Made by a program: the position numbers and the translations under genes. 64,000 bases of DNA from Pseudonocardia terrae (lineage in GTDB: Bacteria; Actinomycetota; Actinomycetes; Mycobacteriales; Pseudonocardiaceae): contig NZ_JAJTTE010000040.1 of assembly GCF_021343995.1 (NCBI RefSeq), positions 1-64,000 on the forward strand, in the 5' to 3' direction. The notes beneath the pieces were generated by a model that saw nothing but the letters and a program-made list of their open reading frames with translations, was not told the DNA's origin and ran no database searches. Below, one piece after another: positions 17,401-26,329 of this stretch; position 1 is the first letter of the stretch; each line of letters begins with the position of its first letter.

Positions 17401-20400
17401 CGATCATGGACAGCGGCTGCGCGAGGCGCTGCAGCTCCAGCGGTCGAGCGGGCAGCAGCGAGACGACGAGTGCGTTGCCGGTCAGCCGGCCCGCACGGCC
17501 GACCCGCTGCAAGTAGGACGCCGTGGAGCGCGGCAGCGATGTCAGCGCGACCGTCGACAGGTCCCCGATGTCGATGCCGAGCTCGAGGGTCGGGGTGCAG
17601 GTGAGCACGTTCGGGGCGTCGGGCGTAGAACCCGCCTTGAACGTGTTCTCCAGCTCGACGCGCTCCTTGGCCTTCAAGAGCGAGGTGTGCTCGCGAGCGA
17701 TGATCCGTCGGACCTCCTCGCCGCGGTAGAGGTCGCGGTAGTAGTCGGGGTCGGCGTGCTCGCGGCGATAGCTCCCCGGGCACTGATCCTGCATGCACGG
17801 GGCGTTGTTGAGCTCGGTGAGCACAGCAGGCGGCCCAGGGAGGATCGTCGAGCACACGCTGCACCGCAGGCGGTCCGGTACGCCGTCCGTGCGCTCCACC
17901 CGGACCCGCTCGGGTGGGATTTGCCAGACCGTGGAGCCCGCGACGCCGGTCAGCGAGGTCAGCACCTGGTTGGCCGTGAGCGCCTTGAGGAGGGCGAGCA
18001 CATACTTGTGGGCGTCGACGGTCGGGACCTTCAAAACCTTCGTCGTCCAGGTCGTGTACCAGCTGCGTGGCCCGAGGACGATGTCGAGATTCTTCGACGT
18101 GCGCGCGCTCGTCGGGTAGGCGGGCGCGGGACGTCCGGGCCGGTCCTTGCTCTTGCCCGGGAACGCCGGCATCCCTTCCCGGTACGGCCGTCCGCCCCAG
18201 ATGGGGTATCGGTCGTCAGTCTCGGCGTACTTACGGAACCAGCGGTGCGCAATGGCACCCCGCGACCGCATCCGTTCGAACAGGCCGCGCGCCCAGGCGC
18301 GTGTCGCCTCCGGCGCTCGTCCGTCGAGGCTGAGCTGGACGTTCTGCCTGGCTACGGAGTCGAGCGCGGACTTCACCACGGCGTCGAGGTCGGGCACCAC
18401 CACCTCGGCGGTCGCCGCGCCAGTCCGTTCGAGCGTGCGCGCGGAGAGAGGTGCGAGGCCGAACTCCAGCGTTGCTGCGAACGTCATGCGGGTGGCGACG
18501 GCCTGTCGGACGCGGGCGCTCGGCTCTTCCGTCCAGTACTGCGCGAAGGTCTCGTGTAGCCGGAGGTCAGGAGGGAGCATCGCAAAGCGCTCGGCTGGGT
18601 TCGCGGCCGCAGCCTCGACGGCGGCGCCGAGCGCGTCGAGCGTGGTTCCTGCGGGTCCGATCGCCCGGTGGAGCAGAGCACGCAGGTTCAACGCGTAGGC
18701 ACGGTTCTCGACGAACGTGGCGCGATGGGAGGCGTCCTGCACGCTGTCGGTGAAGACGAGTGTCTTCTTCTCTGTGGGCGCGACGTCGGGACTCCCGAAC
18801 AATTGGCCCAGCGTCGCCGACGCGAGCGTTGCCACTCGCGAGCCCAGGAACCGGATGGCGTCGTCGTGCCCACAGGCGGGGCAGCGCTGTTCCTTCGCAG
18901 CTTCGGCGTCCGGCGTGACCAGCACCGGCACCTCGTTGCTGTGCTTGCCCGACGGCCCGGAGACGAAGTCCGCGTTGTCGGGATCGACCCAGCGGACGAG
19001 CGGCGATTCCTGCTGGGCCTCGCCGGGAGCGAAGATCCACGCCCGCTGGGTGCTGTGGTCTGAGGCGGATCTGCGCCACACGGCGTTCGGTGACGTGGCG
19101 TTCCCGCCGCCCGGCGTGGCGACGACGCCCCACCCCGAGCGTCCACAGTGGCGACAGAAGATCGATGGCAGCGAGCGCTCGCCGTCCTCGGGTGGCGCCC
19201 CCTCGAACCAATGGAATCGGGGCGACCTGCTCAGCTGACGCAGGAGGCGGCTCACCTCACGCAACCACAGCTGAACGTCCACGGTCAGCAGTGGTCGTCC
19301 GCCCTTGCTTCGGGCCCGCGACAGCAGCGCGAGGTACAGCGCGATGGCGTGGCGTGCCGCCGCCTGTCGCTGCGGGGTGCCTGCACCCCAGCTCGGCTCC
19401 GCGTCCGTCGCGAGCGTCGTCAATGCCACCGGCAGGGTGCACAGAGTCACCAGCGTCCGGGTGAAGGGGTGCGAGGCCAGGGCCCGACCGAGGGCCTCGG
19501 CGTCGTCGAGCAGTTCGTCGATCCGCGGGTCGTTCCGGTCCTCGGTGTCGAGGAGGAAGAGCCGGATCCCCTCGCGCACCTGGTCCTCGTGGAAACTCGC
19601 GTCCGTGAGCGCCTTGGTCACCCGGTCCAGCAGTGGCACCGATCCCGTCGCGGGGGAGGTGACCCACTCGTCCACGGTCAACCGGTCCTCGCCGACCAGC
19701 GAGGATTCGTCGAACTCGGTACCGAACACGGTCCGCGCGAACTCGCGCAGTGCGGGCCCGCCCTCCGCCCCGCCGCCGAGCGTCGCCGACGTAGCGACCG
19801 GGGTTATTGCGCCAAGGGGCTGCTGGTCCGTCGACACCCCCAGGCTCATCCCGAGCCTGCGCAGCAGCATCGCGACGTCCGTGCCCTGCGCGCCGTCGTA
19901 CGTGTGGAACTCGTCGAGCACCAAGTAGCGCAGAGACTCGGCAGACTCCGCAAACAAGGGCTGGTCCTCGCTGCGGAGCAACAGCATATCCAGCATCTTG
20001 TAGTTCGTGAGCATCACATCCGGCGGACTCTTCCGCATGTGGTGCTTGTCCTCGATGACCGCGGTCTCGGTCATCACCGTGCCGGTGCCGGAGTCGCCGG
20101 TGTAGAGACCCACGCTCACATCGCCGAGCTCCTCACGGTGGCCGTGGACGAGCTTCGCGATGCGGCGAGCCTGGTCGTTGGCCAGCGCGTTCATCGGATA
20201 GAGCACGAGAGCCTTGATCCCGCCGCGGCCCTTCTGACGCTCGCGACGACAGTGCTCGAGCAGTGGGATCAGGAAGCTCTCGGTCTTGCCGGAGCCGGTG
20301 CCGGTAGTGACCAGCGTCGGCTTCGGCAGCTGCCCCTTTGACGACAGCCGCATCCACGCCTCTGCCTGGTGCTTGTGCGGGTGAAAGCCGGCGGGGGACC

Positions 20401-20605
20401 AGTCGAGGAACTGCCGCCACGCGTCGTCCGCGTGTCGAAACGGAGTGCGGAGCCGGACGTAGGGGCCGCGGAAGACGCCGTCGTGGGGGTTCGCGATGAA
20501 GCGTTCCAGCTCCGCCCGCACCTCGTCGTCCGCGAGGGCGAACGTGGTGCCCAGGAAGCTCGTCAACGACGCGCGCAGGTCCTCGGCGACCAAAGACGGC
20601 AGCAC
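14441..20605 (-). CDS. Giant DEAD/DEAH helicase with DUF1998 and terminal nuclease-like domain
   Basis: A 2,054-residue protein. Residues 70-250 hold the N-terminal RecA domain (FHPHKHQAEAW, Walker A TTGTGSGKTES at 101-110, DEFH at 231-234). Scattered zinc ribbons follow (FCRHCGRSGWG, RCPACGHD, LRCSVCSTILP, FCPACGWS). The second RecA domain ends in TPTLELGIDIGD and QRVGRAGR near residue 1030. DUF1998 is marked by LHDLVPGGTGYLGRF (about 1560) and the four-Cys CECRTEGLAACHRCL (about 1600). Near 1730, IAVFCDGQKFHSSSDHN with DLRAKGYLVWAVTHQDL resembles Vsr/DUF559-type nucleases. Architecture and size match Druantia DruE or a fusion of DISARM DrmA and DrmB. The start is GTG. Confidence 0.82.
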   Translation of the reverse strand: MLPSLVAEDLRASLTSFLGTTFALADDEVRAELERFIANPHDGVFRGPYVRLRTPFRHADDAWRQFLDWSPAGFHPHKHQAEAWMRLSSKGQLPKPTLVTTGTGSGKTESFLIPLLEHCRRERQKGRGGIKALVLYPMNALANDQARRIAKLVHGHREELGDVSVGLYTGDSGTGTVMTETAVIEDKHHMRKSPPDVMLTNYKMLDMLLLRSEDQPLFAESAESLRYLVLDEFHTYDGAQGTDVAMLLRRLGMSLGVSTDQQPLGAITPVATSATLGGGAEGGPALREFARTVFGTEFDESSLVGEDRLTVDEWVTSPATGSVPLLDRVTKALTDASFHEDQVREGIRLFLLDTEDRNDPRIDELLDDAEALGRALASHPFTRTLVTLCTLPVALTTLATDAEPSWGAGTPQRQAAARHAIALYLALLSRARSKGGRPLLTVDVQLWLREVSRLLRQLSRSPRFHWFEGAPPEDGERSLPSIFCRHCGRSGWGVVATPGGGNATSPNAVWRRSASDHSTQRAWIFAPGEAQQESPLVRWVDPDNADFVSGPSGKHSNEVPVLVTPDAEAAKEQRCPACGHDDAIRFLGSRVATLASATLGQLFGSPDVAPTEKKTLVFTDSVQDASHRATFVENRAYALNLRALLHRAIGPAGTTLDALGAAVEAAAANPAERFAMLPPDLRLHETFAQYWTEEPSARVRQAVATRMTFAATLEFGLAPLSARTLERTGAATAEVVVPDLDAVVKSALDSVARQNVQLSLDGRAPEATRAWARGLFERMRSRGAIAHRWFRKYAETDDRYPIWGGRPYREGMPAFPGKSKDRPGRPAPAYPTSARTSKNLDIVLGPRSWYTTWTTKVLKVPTVDAHKYVLALLKALTANQVLTSLTGVAGSTVWQIPPERVRVERTDGVPDRLRCSVCSTILPGPPAVLTELNNAPCMQDQCPGSYRREHADPDYYRDLYRGEEVRRIIAREHTSLLKAKERVELENTFKAGSTPDAPNVLTCTPTLELGIDIGDLSTVALTSLPRSTASYLQRVGRAGRLTGNALVVSLLPARPLELQRLAQPLSMIAGEVVPPACYLDATEILRRQYLASLVDRRARSGHPTTRLAKQVFRDGLAPSSWLGSLVADARAHAATYVDEFLRGFGDEVSKDSAQALREWAGDGSPDGEPPEMERAVEAAVKAWIAEGEELAGRVALLKAEIEAMKARPSLDDAGKRELRRLNGEIAVARATGRERDRMYWISALEAKGLLPNYALLDDTTRLDVGLWWTDEETGASQTSEEQYVRGSRTALGELAPGAVFYVRGTAVQIDGLDLGTSRNPATIRRRFCPACGWSRPLDGSPAGSCPRCGAVTAADAGQVLTTLPFRGASAYTSRESAMREDDGEDRRKTRFEIVTTVDAEPDAIAAAWQLTDYPFGVEVLRTADIRWVNLGPAERGGSTLHVAGNEVTAPLFHACRHCGVVPAAQRVDAARARHRGWCRQRKEPDDQGWVTVALTHDLRTQAVRLLVPPIVVADAIVRTSFRAALLLGLRQVLGGEPEHLDVVEAADPVPGSGERWVMVLHDLVPGGTGYLGRFAEPDQVYELLAAALQVLQACECRTEGLAACHRCLLPHVPPHMATEARRESAISLITEIFQQWSPEPIETLKDIVVGPHDTPIERRFRQLLVRWAKSRSAAVTLTATGVGDAAEIRFPQSLGGQVWRATPQVPLGGVQPDFVLECGDRAVPKIAVFCDGQKFHSSSDHNRVADDAEKRADLRAKGYLVWAVTHQDLDAFTDVLDGIAPEPAGWIDARYWQGAVGTFEKQPPPGSVHIRELFVDPLSLLVAFVLRPSPSAWKPAAHALALTYALGEQGLTKTVPEAVPELMEAAITGTGANPAPGKLGVLTKYTVHGAALVLERRSKIDIRAWLGVDDRDDVVGSDGQVVAWRDWLALGNVLQFLEPGRFQAHSLSTVESAPASAAETVAVSPAWQDIADTFEGSQKEQVLHLAVGHLPPPEPGYEVDDGELAVDLAWPDHRVAVLLEEDEDVRRWLLDNSWTVVTPDVAAVATALSAGGSA

Positions 20606-20958
20606 TCAGGTCCTCCCTCGACGTGCAGAGTGACTCACGGTAGTAGCAGTGATCGCGAGCACTCCACCGGGGAACCCGATCGTGGCCACCTACGTAGTCT
20701 CTCGTCCGGCAGCTCCTCATCAATGCGGGTGACCTTGGTGTCGCGATCGTGGCTGACGCTCCAGCGCGCAGGCCGGCATATCGAGTCGGGGGGCGGCGAG
20801 CACCGAGACCCCGCTCGGGTGCAACAAGACGGAGGGCTTCGTTTGCAACGACATCAGCTGCGCCCAGAGGCAGCTGATTCGTCTTGCATGCAGGGTGGAC
20901 GCCTCGGGCCTCTCGAACCCTATGATCCAGCCCCGGAGCGAATGGCGTCCCGGCGTCC
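20606..20958. other. Intergenic region upstream of the giant helicase
   Basis: This 350-base stretch has no convincing gene and presumably holds the promoter for the leftward helicase pair. A Shine-Dalgarno-like GGAGG lies just before 20605. No recognisable sigma-factor motif could be assigned. Confidence 0.4.
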
Positions 20959-21200
20959 TTAACCTAATGTCGGCAGCCGCAGCCGGTTCCGTGCGCGAAT
21001 CACCTTGGCCTCCTGCTCTGCGCTGAGTTGCCACAGCGCGCAGGCGACGCGCTGGGGCGATGGACCGCGGCCGAGCCGAGGTACTCCCGGAGCAGGATGA
21101 GGAGGCCGGCAGGGACAACAACCTCCCCGGGCGTACCCTCTTTCAGCTCAATGATCGTAGGGCTGAATGCATCAACAGGACTGATGAGAGGGCGTAACAA
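20959..21200 (-). pseudogene. Small hypothetical gene, frameshifted
   Basis: The N-terminal part (TTG start, ISPVDAFSPTIIELKEG then VVVPAGLLILLREYLGSA) is followed, in another frame, by QRVACALWQLSAEQEAK ending RLRLPTLG and a stop at 20959. The change of frame falls near 21050. Together this gives about 80 residues with an even, protein-like composition. It is read divergently from the lipoprotein gene at 21265. No family was recognised; it could equally be the fragment of a longer protein. Confidence 0.4.
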
Positions 21201-21264
21201 GCTGGGCTGTCTTCGGCGACTCCGGGATGACAGGACCAGCTAGCTCCCGCCCCCCGGAGACGTC

Positions 21265-22124
21265 ATGAGGCTCGAATCAACGCTGAAGCTCGCCCGCACC
21301 GCCGCTGTGATCCCGGTACTCATCGCCGCTCTCGCGGCGTGCTCGGCCGCTCGGGTGAAGCCATCGGGCCCCACCGTGCCGGACGGGCTTGCGGGCATGC
21401 CCATGAACGGTGCCCGTGATGTTTTGGAGGACCGGGGCTTCAAGCTGATCGGTCTTGAGTTGGCGCCTCCCGCGCCGTCAGGCACGATCGTCCCCGAGCA
21501 GGACCACCCTGAGTACTGGGTGGTCTCGGGCACCGTGCCTGCAGCGGGGAGCGCGGTGAAGTCGCTCTCGGACCTCGTCAAGATCCAGGTCCGGCGAGTC
21601 GCCGGCGCCCCAGCCGTCGCGACGACCACCGCTCCTGCGGTCGACCCGCAGCAAGCTGCAGTGAACGACGCCGTGAAGGCAGCCGGTCTCGTTCTGCCGC
21701 GTATTACGGCAGCGGCTACGCCCTCGCCAAAGACGCCTGCAACACGCTGCGGTCGGGGACGATCGCTCCAGAGCTCTGGTTGTCCCGCCACTTCGGCACG
21801 CAGGGCGGCGACGAGCTGCGGGCCTACGAGATCGTTTTGCCGATGATGTGTCCCGAGTTCACGGCGGCCCTCGACCTCGCGAAGGCCGGTCAAACGGGAT
21901 TCGGCAACGGTACCCACGAGATCGGTCGGCAGCTCGGCTTCGTCGCCCCGGGGACGTTCCGGCTAACCGGGACCGCGGACGACTGCTACTGGGAGCGCAC
22001 CACCGCGGGCGGGGACATCATCGCGAACAAATTCATCACGCATGGCACAGCGGTCACGGTGACAATCCGAGCCGGTGACGGCAGCTTCACGTCGCAGAAC
22101 TGCGGGGACTGGGAACGGGTCTGA
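21265..22124 (+). pseudogene. Lipoprotein with PASTA-like domain, frameshifted
   Basis: The N-terminus is a signal peptide with lipobox LAAC (IPVLIAALAACSA). A PASTA-like domain follows (TVPDGLAGMPMNGARDVLEDRGFKL). The frame shifts near 21690. The second frame continues as AYYGSGYALAKDACNTLRSG, then ends with FRLTGTADDCYWER and IIANKFITHGTAVTVTI, a Cys-containing beta domain common at the end of actinobacterial lipoproteins. A single sequencing error would restore one 285-residue protein. It is the only rightward gene among the defence genes, and its end overlaps the convergent gene at 22087 by 38 bases. Confidence 0.65.
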
Positions 22125-22479
22125 AATCTCCCTGGTCCGGCTCGCTCGGCCGATCCCTGTCAGCGAGAGCTTCTGCCACCTCGGCCACGGTGTACTCCCA
22201 CTCCTGAACCAGGTGCTCCGGCACGTCGCCGAAGGCGCGGTTGCTGTGGAGGACCTCGGAAGTCAGCTCGTAGACCCTCGAAGCCCTTCGCATCAGGCCG
22301 TAGAGCTCTGGCCAGCGATCATCTGAGCCCCGAGCGGGCAGCAGCATAAGCCTGCGGGCGACGACGCTGTGCGCAACGGGCCGTGTCCCGATCGCCTCTT
22401 CGACCAAGGAGGCCGCCGTCTCCTCGAGGCGTCTGCGGACGATCATGACTCGGATCCGGCGGTCAACCGAGGCCCGCAT
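22087..22479 (-). CDS. Small helical partner of the Rad50-like ATPase
   Basis: A 130-residue protein (MRASVDRRIRVMIVRRRLEETAASLVEEAIG...). Its ATG lies one base beyond the TAA stop of the ATPase gene (TAACATG), so the two are tightly coupled. It appears all-helical, with a disordered Pro/Ser tail. No family was recognised. Small helical proteins translated with a Rad50/RecF-like ATPase in defence islands often act as accessory or effector subunits, but here that is inference. Confidence 0.6.
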   Translation of the reverse strand: MRASVDRRIRVMIVRRRLEETAASLVEEAIGTRPVAHSVVARRLMLLPARGSDDRWPELYGLMRRASRVYELTSEVLHSNRAFGDVPEHLVQEWEYTVAEVAEALADRDRPSEPDQGDFRPVPSPRSSAT

Positions 22480-22480
22480 G

Positions 22481-24982
22481 TTAGATGCTCGACCAGTCGT
22501 GGGCCGCGAGTTCCTGGCACGCGGCTTCAGCGGCGGCAATGGTCGAATCCAGGTCGGCCTCAGGTGGGAGCTGACCATGGGCGCCCTTGTTCCAGAACTT
22601 GAGGTGCCGTGCGCGAGAGCGGTCGAGGACGGGCAAGCGTGCCTTGCCGCCCGCCAAGGCAGTAACGTGCGCGATCCGGTCCCTCGTGGCATGTTTCAGC
22701 CCGAGGGTGGCCAACGACGCGCTGACGTCCTCGCCGCGCGTGACCGCGCACGAGATAACCGCCTGTCGTAGAGCGCCGTCGACCGCTGCACGGCACAACC
22801 CTGCGACCACGGAGTGCAGATCCTCCGAGTACGTCCAGTCGGCACCCGTGGACAGCTTCCGGATCTCGCGAGCGTCTGTGAGCAACGACTGCCACGGCAG
22901 GCTGTGCGTCGTCCAGGAGACCGTTCGTGTCGCCGCGTCCCGCTGCAACTCGATGACGGTCATGTCCGGATTGCGGGCGCGCAGATGCTCCTCCAGGCGC
23001 GGATCGTGGGTCAGCGCGATCACCTGCCGCGTCTCGGAAAGTCGGGCGAGCTCGCGGGCCAGGAGATCGACTCGGGTGTCGTCGAGCGCATGAACGGGAT
23101 CGTCGACGATCAGGAATCCGAACGGGCCGGGCACGTCGTGTACCAGCAACGGCGTGAGAAGGAGCGCGTTCCGCTGGCCGCTGCTCAGCATTCCGAGGGT
23201 CGCCACACGGCCACCCATCATCAGATCGACTTTGACGCCGCGCTGCTGCTTGACTCCGCCCTGATGCTGGATGGCCGGCAACTCGACGGCTGCGTCAGGC
23301 AGCATTCGCGCGAGGGCGTCGTTGAGGCGCGCGGTCACTGCGTCCTGCCGTCGCTGTCGGATGGCAACCTGCAGGTCGTTCAGAGTCTCCTGAGCCTTCT
23401 TCCAGATGACGGCGTCCGCGGCATCCGCGGCGTTCCCCCTGACAGCTGCGGCGAACTCATGAACAACTGTGGCGAGTTCGGATCGCCACCTCGCCGAGGT
23501 GTCTGTCGCAGCTCGCAGTTGGTCAAGCCACTGCCGGTAGACATCCGAACTGAGCCGTTCAAGTAGGGCCCGCCCAGCAACGTGGGCATCGGAGTGCGCC
23601 TGGCATCCGCGTGCGGTCGCCGCCCTGAACGCGGCGGTCTCTCGATCAGGCCCACCTGGCACCGCGGCGTCGAGAAGCGGCGCCAGTTCGGCCACGATCC
23701 AGTCCCGTAACTCGGTCACGGCTTCGAGGACCTCCTTTGCTGCCGCAGCGCGCTCCTGGAGACCGCCGGTGAGCTGCCGTAGGCGTCCACGCCAGTCCGC
23801 GGACGACCCGCACAGGGGGCAGACAGCGGAGTCGAGAGCCTCTACAGCGACGAGTTGATCCATGTGATGGAGCGCCGCAGCGATCCCCGGGCCCTCGATC
23901 CTGGCCTCAGCGGTCGCGAGTCGCTCCTCTGCTGCTTGGAAGCGGGTTCGGATTGACGCGATCCGCTCTTCATGGTCGTCGGCAACCATTGTCACGCTCT
24001 GCGGGTCCGCCACCGACAGGCCGGTGTCCCGAAGCCACGTGTCGATGTCGGCGACGTCCCTGGTGCGAGGCCAGTCCACAGCGGCTGGACGCATGAGGTC
24101 GCTGCCAGGGACGTCGTATTGCTCGGCGAGTTGGTCTTCGGCTGTCCTTGCCTTCTTGACCGCTGAGTCGAAGGACTTCTGCGCTGCGATCGCGCACTGC
24201 GCCCGGCTCTCGACCATATCCCGGACCCGCTGCCACTCCGGGCCGAGGACGAGGAGTTCCTCGAGGAAGCCCTGCAGCGCCTTGGTCTCGACGAGCTGGT
24301 TTTGAAGGGCGTCGTAGCTGTAATGCGCACGAGCATTGTCCAGGGCGCGCCGCCATGCGCTGCCGAGCTCGAGCCGCTGCGACTCCCCCGCGTCGGTGAG
24401 GGAGCCGACAACTGTCGGTGTATCAGCTCGCTCCGCGAAGTCGACGTCGATGACGAGACGAGACGCGCCGCTGACGAGCGTGAGGCAGACCTTCCCCGCC
24501 GCGGCGCCCTCGGTGAGCAACTCGGCGGCCCAGAGCGTGTTCGTCGTGCCGATCGAGAGGTCGCCGTCGCCGCGGAGCGCACAGTCGATGCTGCGGGCGA
24601 GGCTCGTCTTGCCTTGGCCATTCAGGCCGCGAACGACGGTTATGCCGGGTACGGGAGCGAACTTCAGGGCGGGCGGGTCAAGCGACGCGATTCCACCAAT
24701 TCCTGCGACGCGGATCTCGGCGATCCGCCAAGAACGTGCCTCGAGCAGCACTTCGGCTGCGTTGCCTTCCGCAGCCTCGGCGGCACAATCCTCGATGGCC
24801 TGGAGTAGGCGCTTGCGCCCCTCCTGCTGGTCGGACTCGTTACCCGTGGCGATCTCGTTGCTGACGAGGTCGTGGAGTTCCGCCAGTGTGACCTCGTTCA
24901 GTGCCTCCACAGGAAGGCTCCAAGTGCTCGCACGGTGACTCACCGTAGTGCGATCTGGGTCGGTCGATCTACTGAATGGCAC
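22481..24982 (-). CDS. Rad50/RecF-like ATPase with zinc-hook motif
   Basis: A protein of about 830 residues. Walker A is VRGLNGQGKTSLARS (about 115-128). Long helical arms flank a CPLCGSSADWRGRL motif (about 385), which resembles the Rad50 zinc hook. The C-terminal lobe has the ABC signature LGMLSSGQRNALLL, Walker B FGFLIVDDPVHALDD and the switch VIALTHDPRLEEH. This is a nucleotide-driven DNA clamp of the SMC/Rad50 group. The start could be the first ATG or a later GTG. It follows the gene at 25009 by 26 bases and is coupled to the small gene at 22087. Such ATPases usually act with a nuclease in phage defence or repair. Confidence 0.82.
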   Translation of the reverse strand: MPFSRSTDPDRTTVSHRASTWSLPVEALNEVTLAELHDLVSNEIATGNESDQQEGRKRLLQAIEDCAAEAAEGNAAEVLLEARSWRIAEIRVAGIGGIASLDPPALKFAPVPGITVVRGLNGQGKTSLARSIDCALRGDGDLSIGTTNTLWAAELLTEGAAAGKVCLTLVSGASRLVIDVDFAERADTPTVVGSLTDAGESQRLELGSAWRRALDNARAHYSYDALQNQLVETKALQGFLEELLVLGPEWQRVRDMVESRAQCAIAAQKSFDSAVKKARTAEDQLAEQYDVPGSDLMRPAAVDWPRTRDVADIDTWLRDTGLSVADPQSVTMVADDHEERIASIRTRFQAAEERLATAEARIEGPGIAAALHHMDQLVAVEALDSAVCPLCGSSADWRGRLRQLTGGLQERAAAAKEVLEAVTELRDWIVAELAPLLDAAVPGGPDRETAAFRAATARGCQAHSDAHVAGRALLERLSSDVYRQWLDQLRAATDTSARWRSELATVVHEFAAAVRGNAADAADAVIWKKAQETLNDLQVAIRQRRQDAVTARLNDALARMLPDAAVELPAIQHQGGVKQQRGVKVDLMMGGRVATLGMLSSGQRNALLLTPLLVHDVPGPFGFLIVDDPVHALDDTRVDLLARELARLSETRQVIALTHDPRLEEHLRARNPDMTVIELQRDAATRTVSWTTHSLPWQSLLTDAREIRKLSTGADWTYSEDLHSVVAGLCRAAVDGALRQAVISCAVTRGEDVSASLATLGLKHATRDRIAHVTALAGGKARLPVLDRSRARHLKFWNKGAHGQLPPEADLDSTIAAAEAACQELAAHDWSSI

Positions 24983-25008
24983 CCGGGCGTGTCGTTGGGC
25001 TGCCCGAG

Positions 25009-25707
25009 TCAGGGAAGGACGTGGCCCAAGACCTCGCCGATGACCGTCGTGAGCGAACGCGACCGCTTGTAGATCGGGAGCAGCTCACTCGGGCGCCGAT
25101 TCGGCAGGTGCAGGCGACCGTCGGTGTCGAAGACGGCGACGGGATCGTTGTCTCGGAGCAGCATCCAGAAGCGGTAGCCGGGACGTCCGAAGAGATCGTC
25201 CGGCCGGCTGTCGCGGAGCGACTCGACGACGCTCGGGAAGTGCAGTAGCTCCGGTCGATGAGCAGCGGTTGCATCCATCCCCGACGAGTCGAGCTGGCCG
25301 CTGCGCGCGTCCCACTCGTGGCGGTCGTCGATCAAAGACGTCAGGATCCGGGCGATGAGGCGGTAGGTCAGGACCCGTTGCCCGGTGGGCGGGGCCTTGG
25401 CTGCCGGAATGAGCCCAGCGGCCTGCTCTAGCGACCGGACGACGTCGTGTCCTCCCCGAGCTGCGAAGGCGTCCGCCCAAGTGATGGGCTCATACGCCTC
25501 GGCTACATGGACATGCGCGCGATCCTCCCGGTTCAGGTCGATCAGTGTGGTCGTCACGTTGTCAGTCCGCCGGACGAGGCTGAGGCAGTCGTACATGCCG
25601 TCGCCGGGGTGCGTCTCGACGAGCAGGAGCTTGGGACTCCGGCGTACGAGTTCGCTCGCGATCCACCACGACTGGGCTATGACAAATCGTCGTGCTGGCT
25701 CGGTCAC
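25009..25707 (-). CDS. Conserved small protein, paralogue of the gene at 26330 (possible TY-Chap2-type)
   Basis: A 232-residue protein starts at GTG 25707. The N-terminus RRFVIAQSWWIASELVRR followed by LLLVETHPGDGMYDCLSLV is shared almost line for line with the gene at 26330-27035, as are the middle (VLTYRLIARILTSLIDDRH) and the end (SLTTVIGEVLGHVLP). The pattern recalls short proteins labelled YbjN/type III chaperone-like (TY-Chap2) in actinobacteria, but this name comes from memory and is uncertain. Lying between the methylase block and the ATPase, it may be an accessory or specificity factor. Confidence 0.6.
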   Translation of the reverse strand: MTEPARRFVIAQSWWIASELVRRSPKLLLVETHPGDGMYDCLSLVRRTDNVTTTLIDLNREDRAHVHVAEAYEPITWADAFAARGGHDVVRSLEQAAGLIPAAKAPPTGQRVLTYRLIARILTSLIDDRHEWDARSGQLDSSGMDATAAHRPELLHFPSVVESLRDSRPDDLFGRPGYRFWMLLRDNDPVAVFDTDGRLHLPNRRPSELLPIYKRSRSLTTVIGEVLGHVLP

Positions 25708-25800
25708 TCGTCGCCCCCACCACGTTGGCCTCCCGACTCTCGCAGAGAACGTAGTTCGGCCCGTGCTTCGCAGCGGATTGCACATCCAGGTGAAAGCGAC

Positions 25801-26238
25801 TCAGCGGTGTCCTCTGCCGAGGGTCGGGAGCCCACCGCCGACGGTTCTCACCGACGTGCTTCGGCGGCTCGCTCGATCGCTTCGATCCTTGGCCGCAGCT
25901 GCACGGTAAGCATTCGCATTCTTCGCCGAAAGAGCGCGCTGGATGGCGATGGCGGAGCGAGCCCTGCCTTGAACCCTCGGCTTATCTCTCGGCCGTCGCG
26001 ACTTCTGGGGTAGCGGCTTGGTCAGTTCGTCGCTCCGGCCGGAGATCGCCTCCTGCTTCGGAGTCGGCGGCGCGGCAGGCCCGCTGACCCTGTTCGGGCG
26101 CGGACGCTGCGGGGGCAGAGAAGCAGCCGGGACGCGCTGAGTTCGCCACGAGGGGAGGGCAAAAGGATCGCGCCACGAAGCGATGATCTCGTCCTCAGCC
26201 CGTTGACAACCCTCGGGTAGTCCCGCCTGATCGGCCAT
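25801..26238 (-). CDS. Arg/Pro-rich hypothetical protein
   Basis: A 145-residue protein starts at ATG 26238 behind GGAGGATCA, a strong ribosome-binding site. It opens MADQAGLPEGCQRAEDEIIASWRDPF, then becomes basic and Pro/Arg-rich and is probably disordered (PPQRPRPNRVSGPAAPP, KSRRPRDKPRVQGRARS). It lies between the two paralogous small proteins. A nucleic-acid-binding role would fit the charge, but no domain was recognised. Confidence 0.5.
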   Translation of the reverse strand: MADQAGLPEGCQRAEDEIIASWRDPFALPSWRTQRVPAASLPPQRPRPNRVSGPAAPPTPKQEAISGRSDELTKPLPQKSRRPRDKPRVQGRARSAIAIQRALSAKNANAYRAAAAKDRSDRASRRSTSVRTVGGGLPTLGRGHR

Positions 26239-26329
26239 TGATCCTCCACCTCGTACAGCAGCCTCGGGCGTGAGGTCGCGGACGGTGCTAGGCGCGTTAC
26301 TCCGATTGCACGAGTCGCCAGCACGGTGC

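Noticed and set aside
16118-18559. An 813-codon rightward frame inside the giant helicase gene
   Set aside because: High-GC shadow frame; the minus strand has ordered helicase and DUF1998 motifs.
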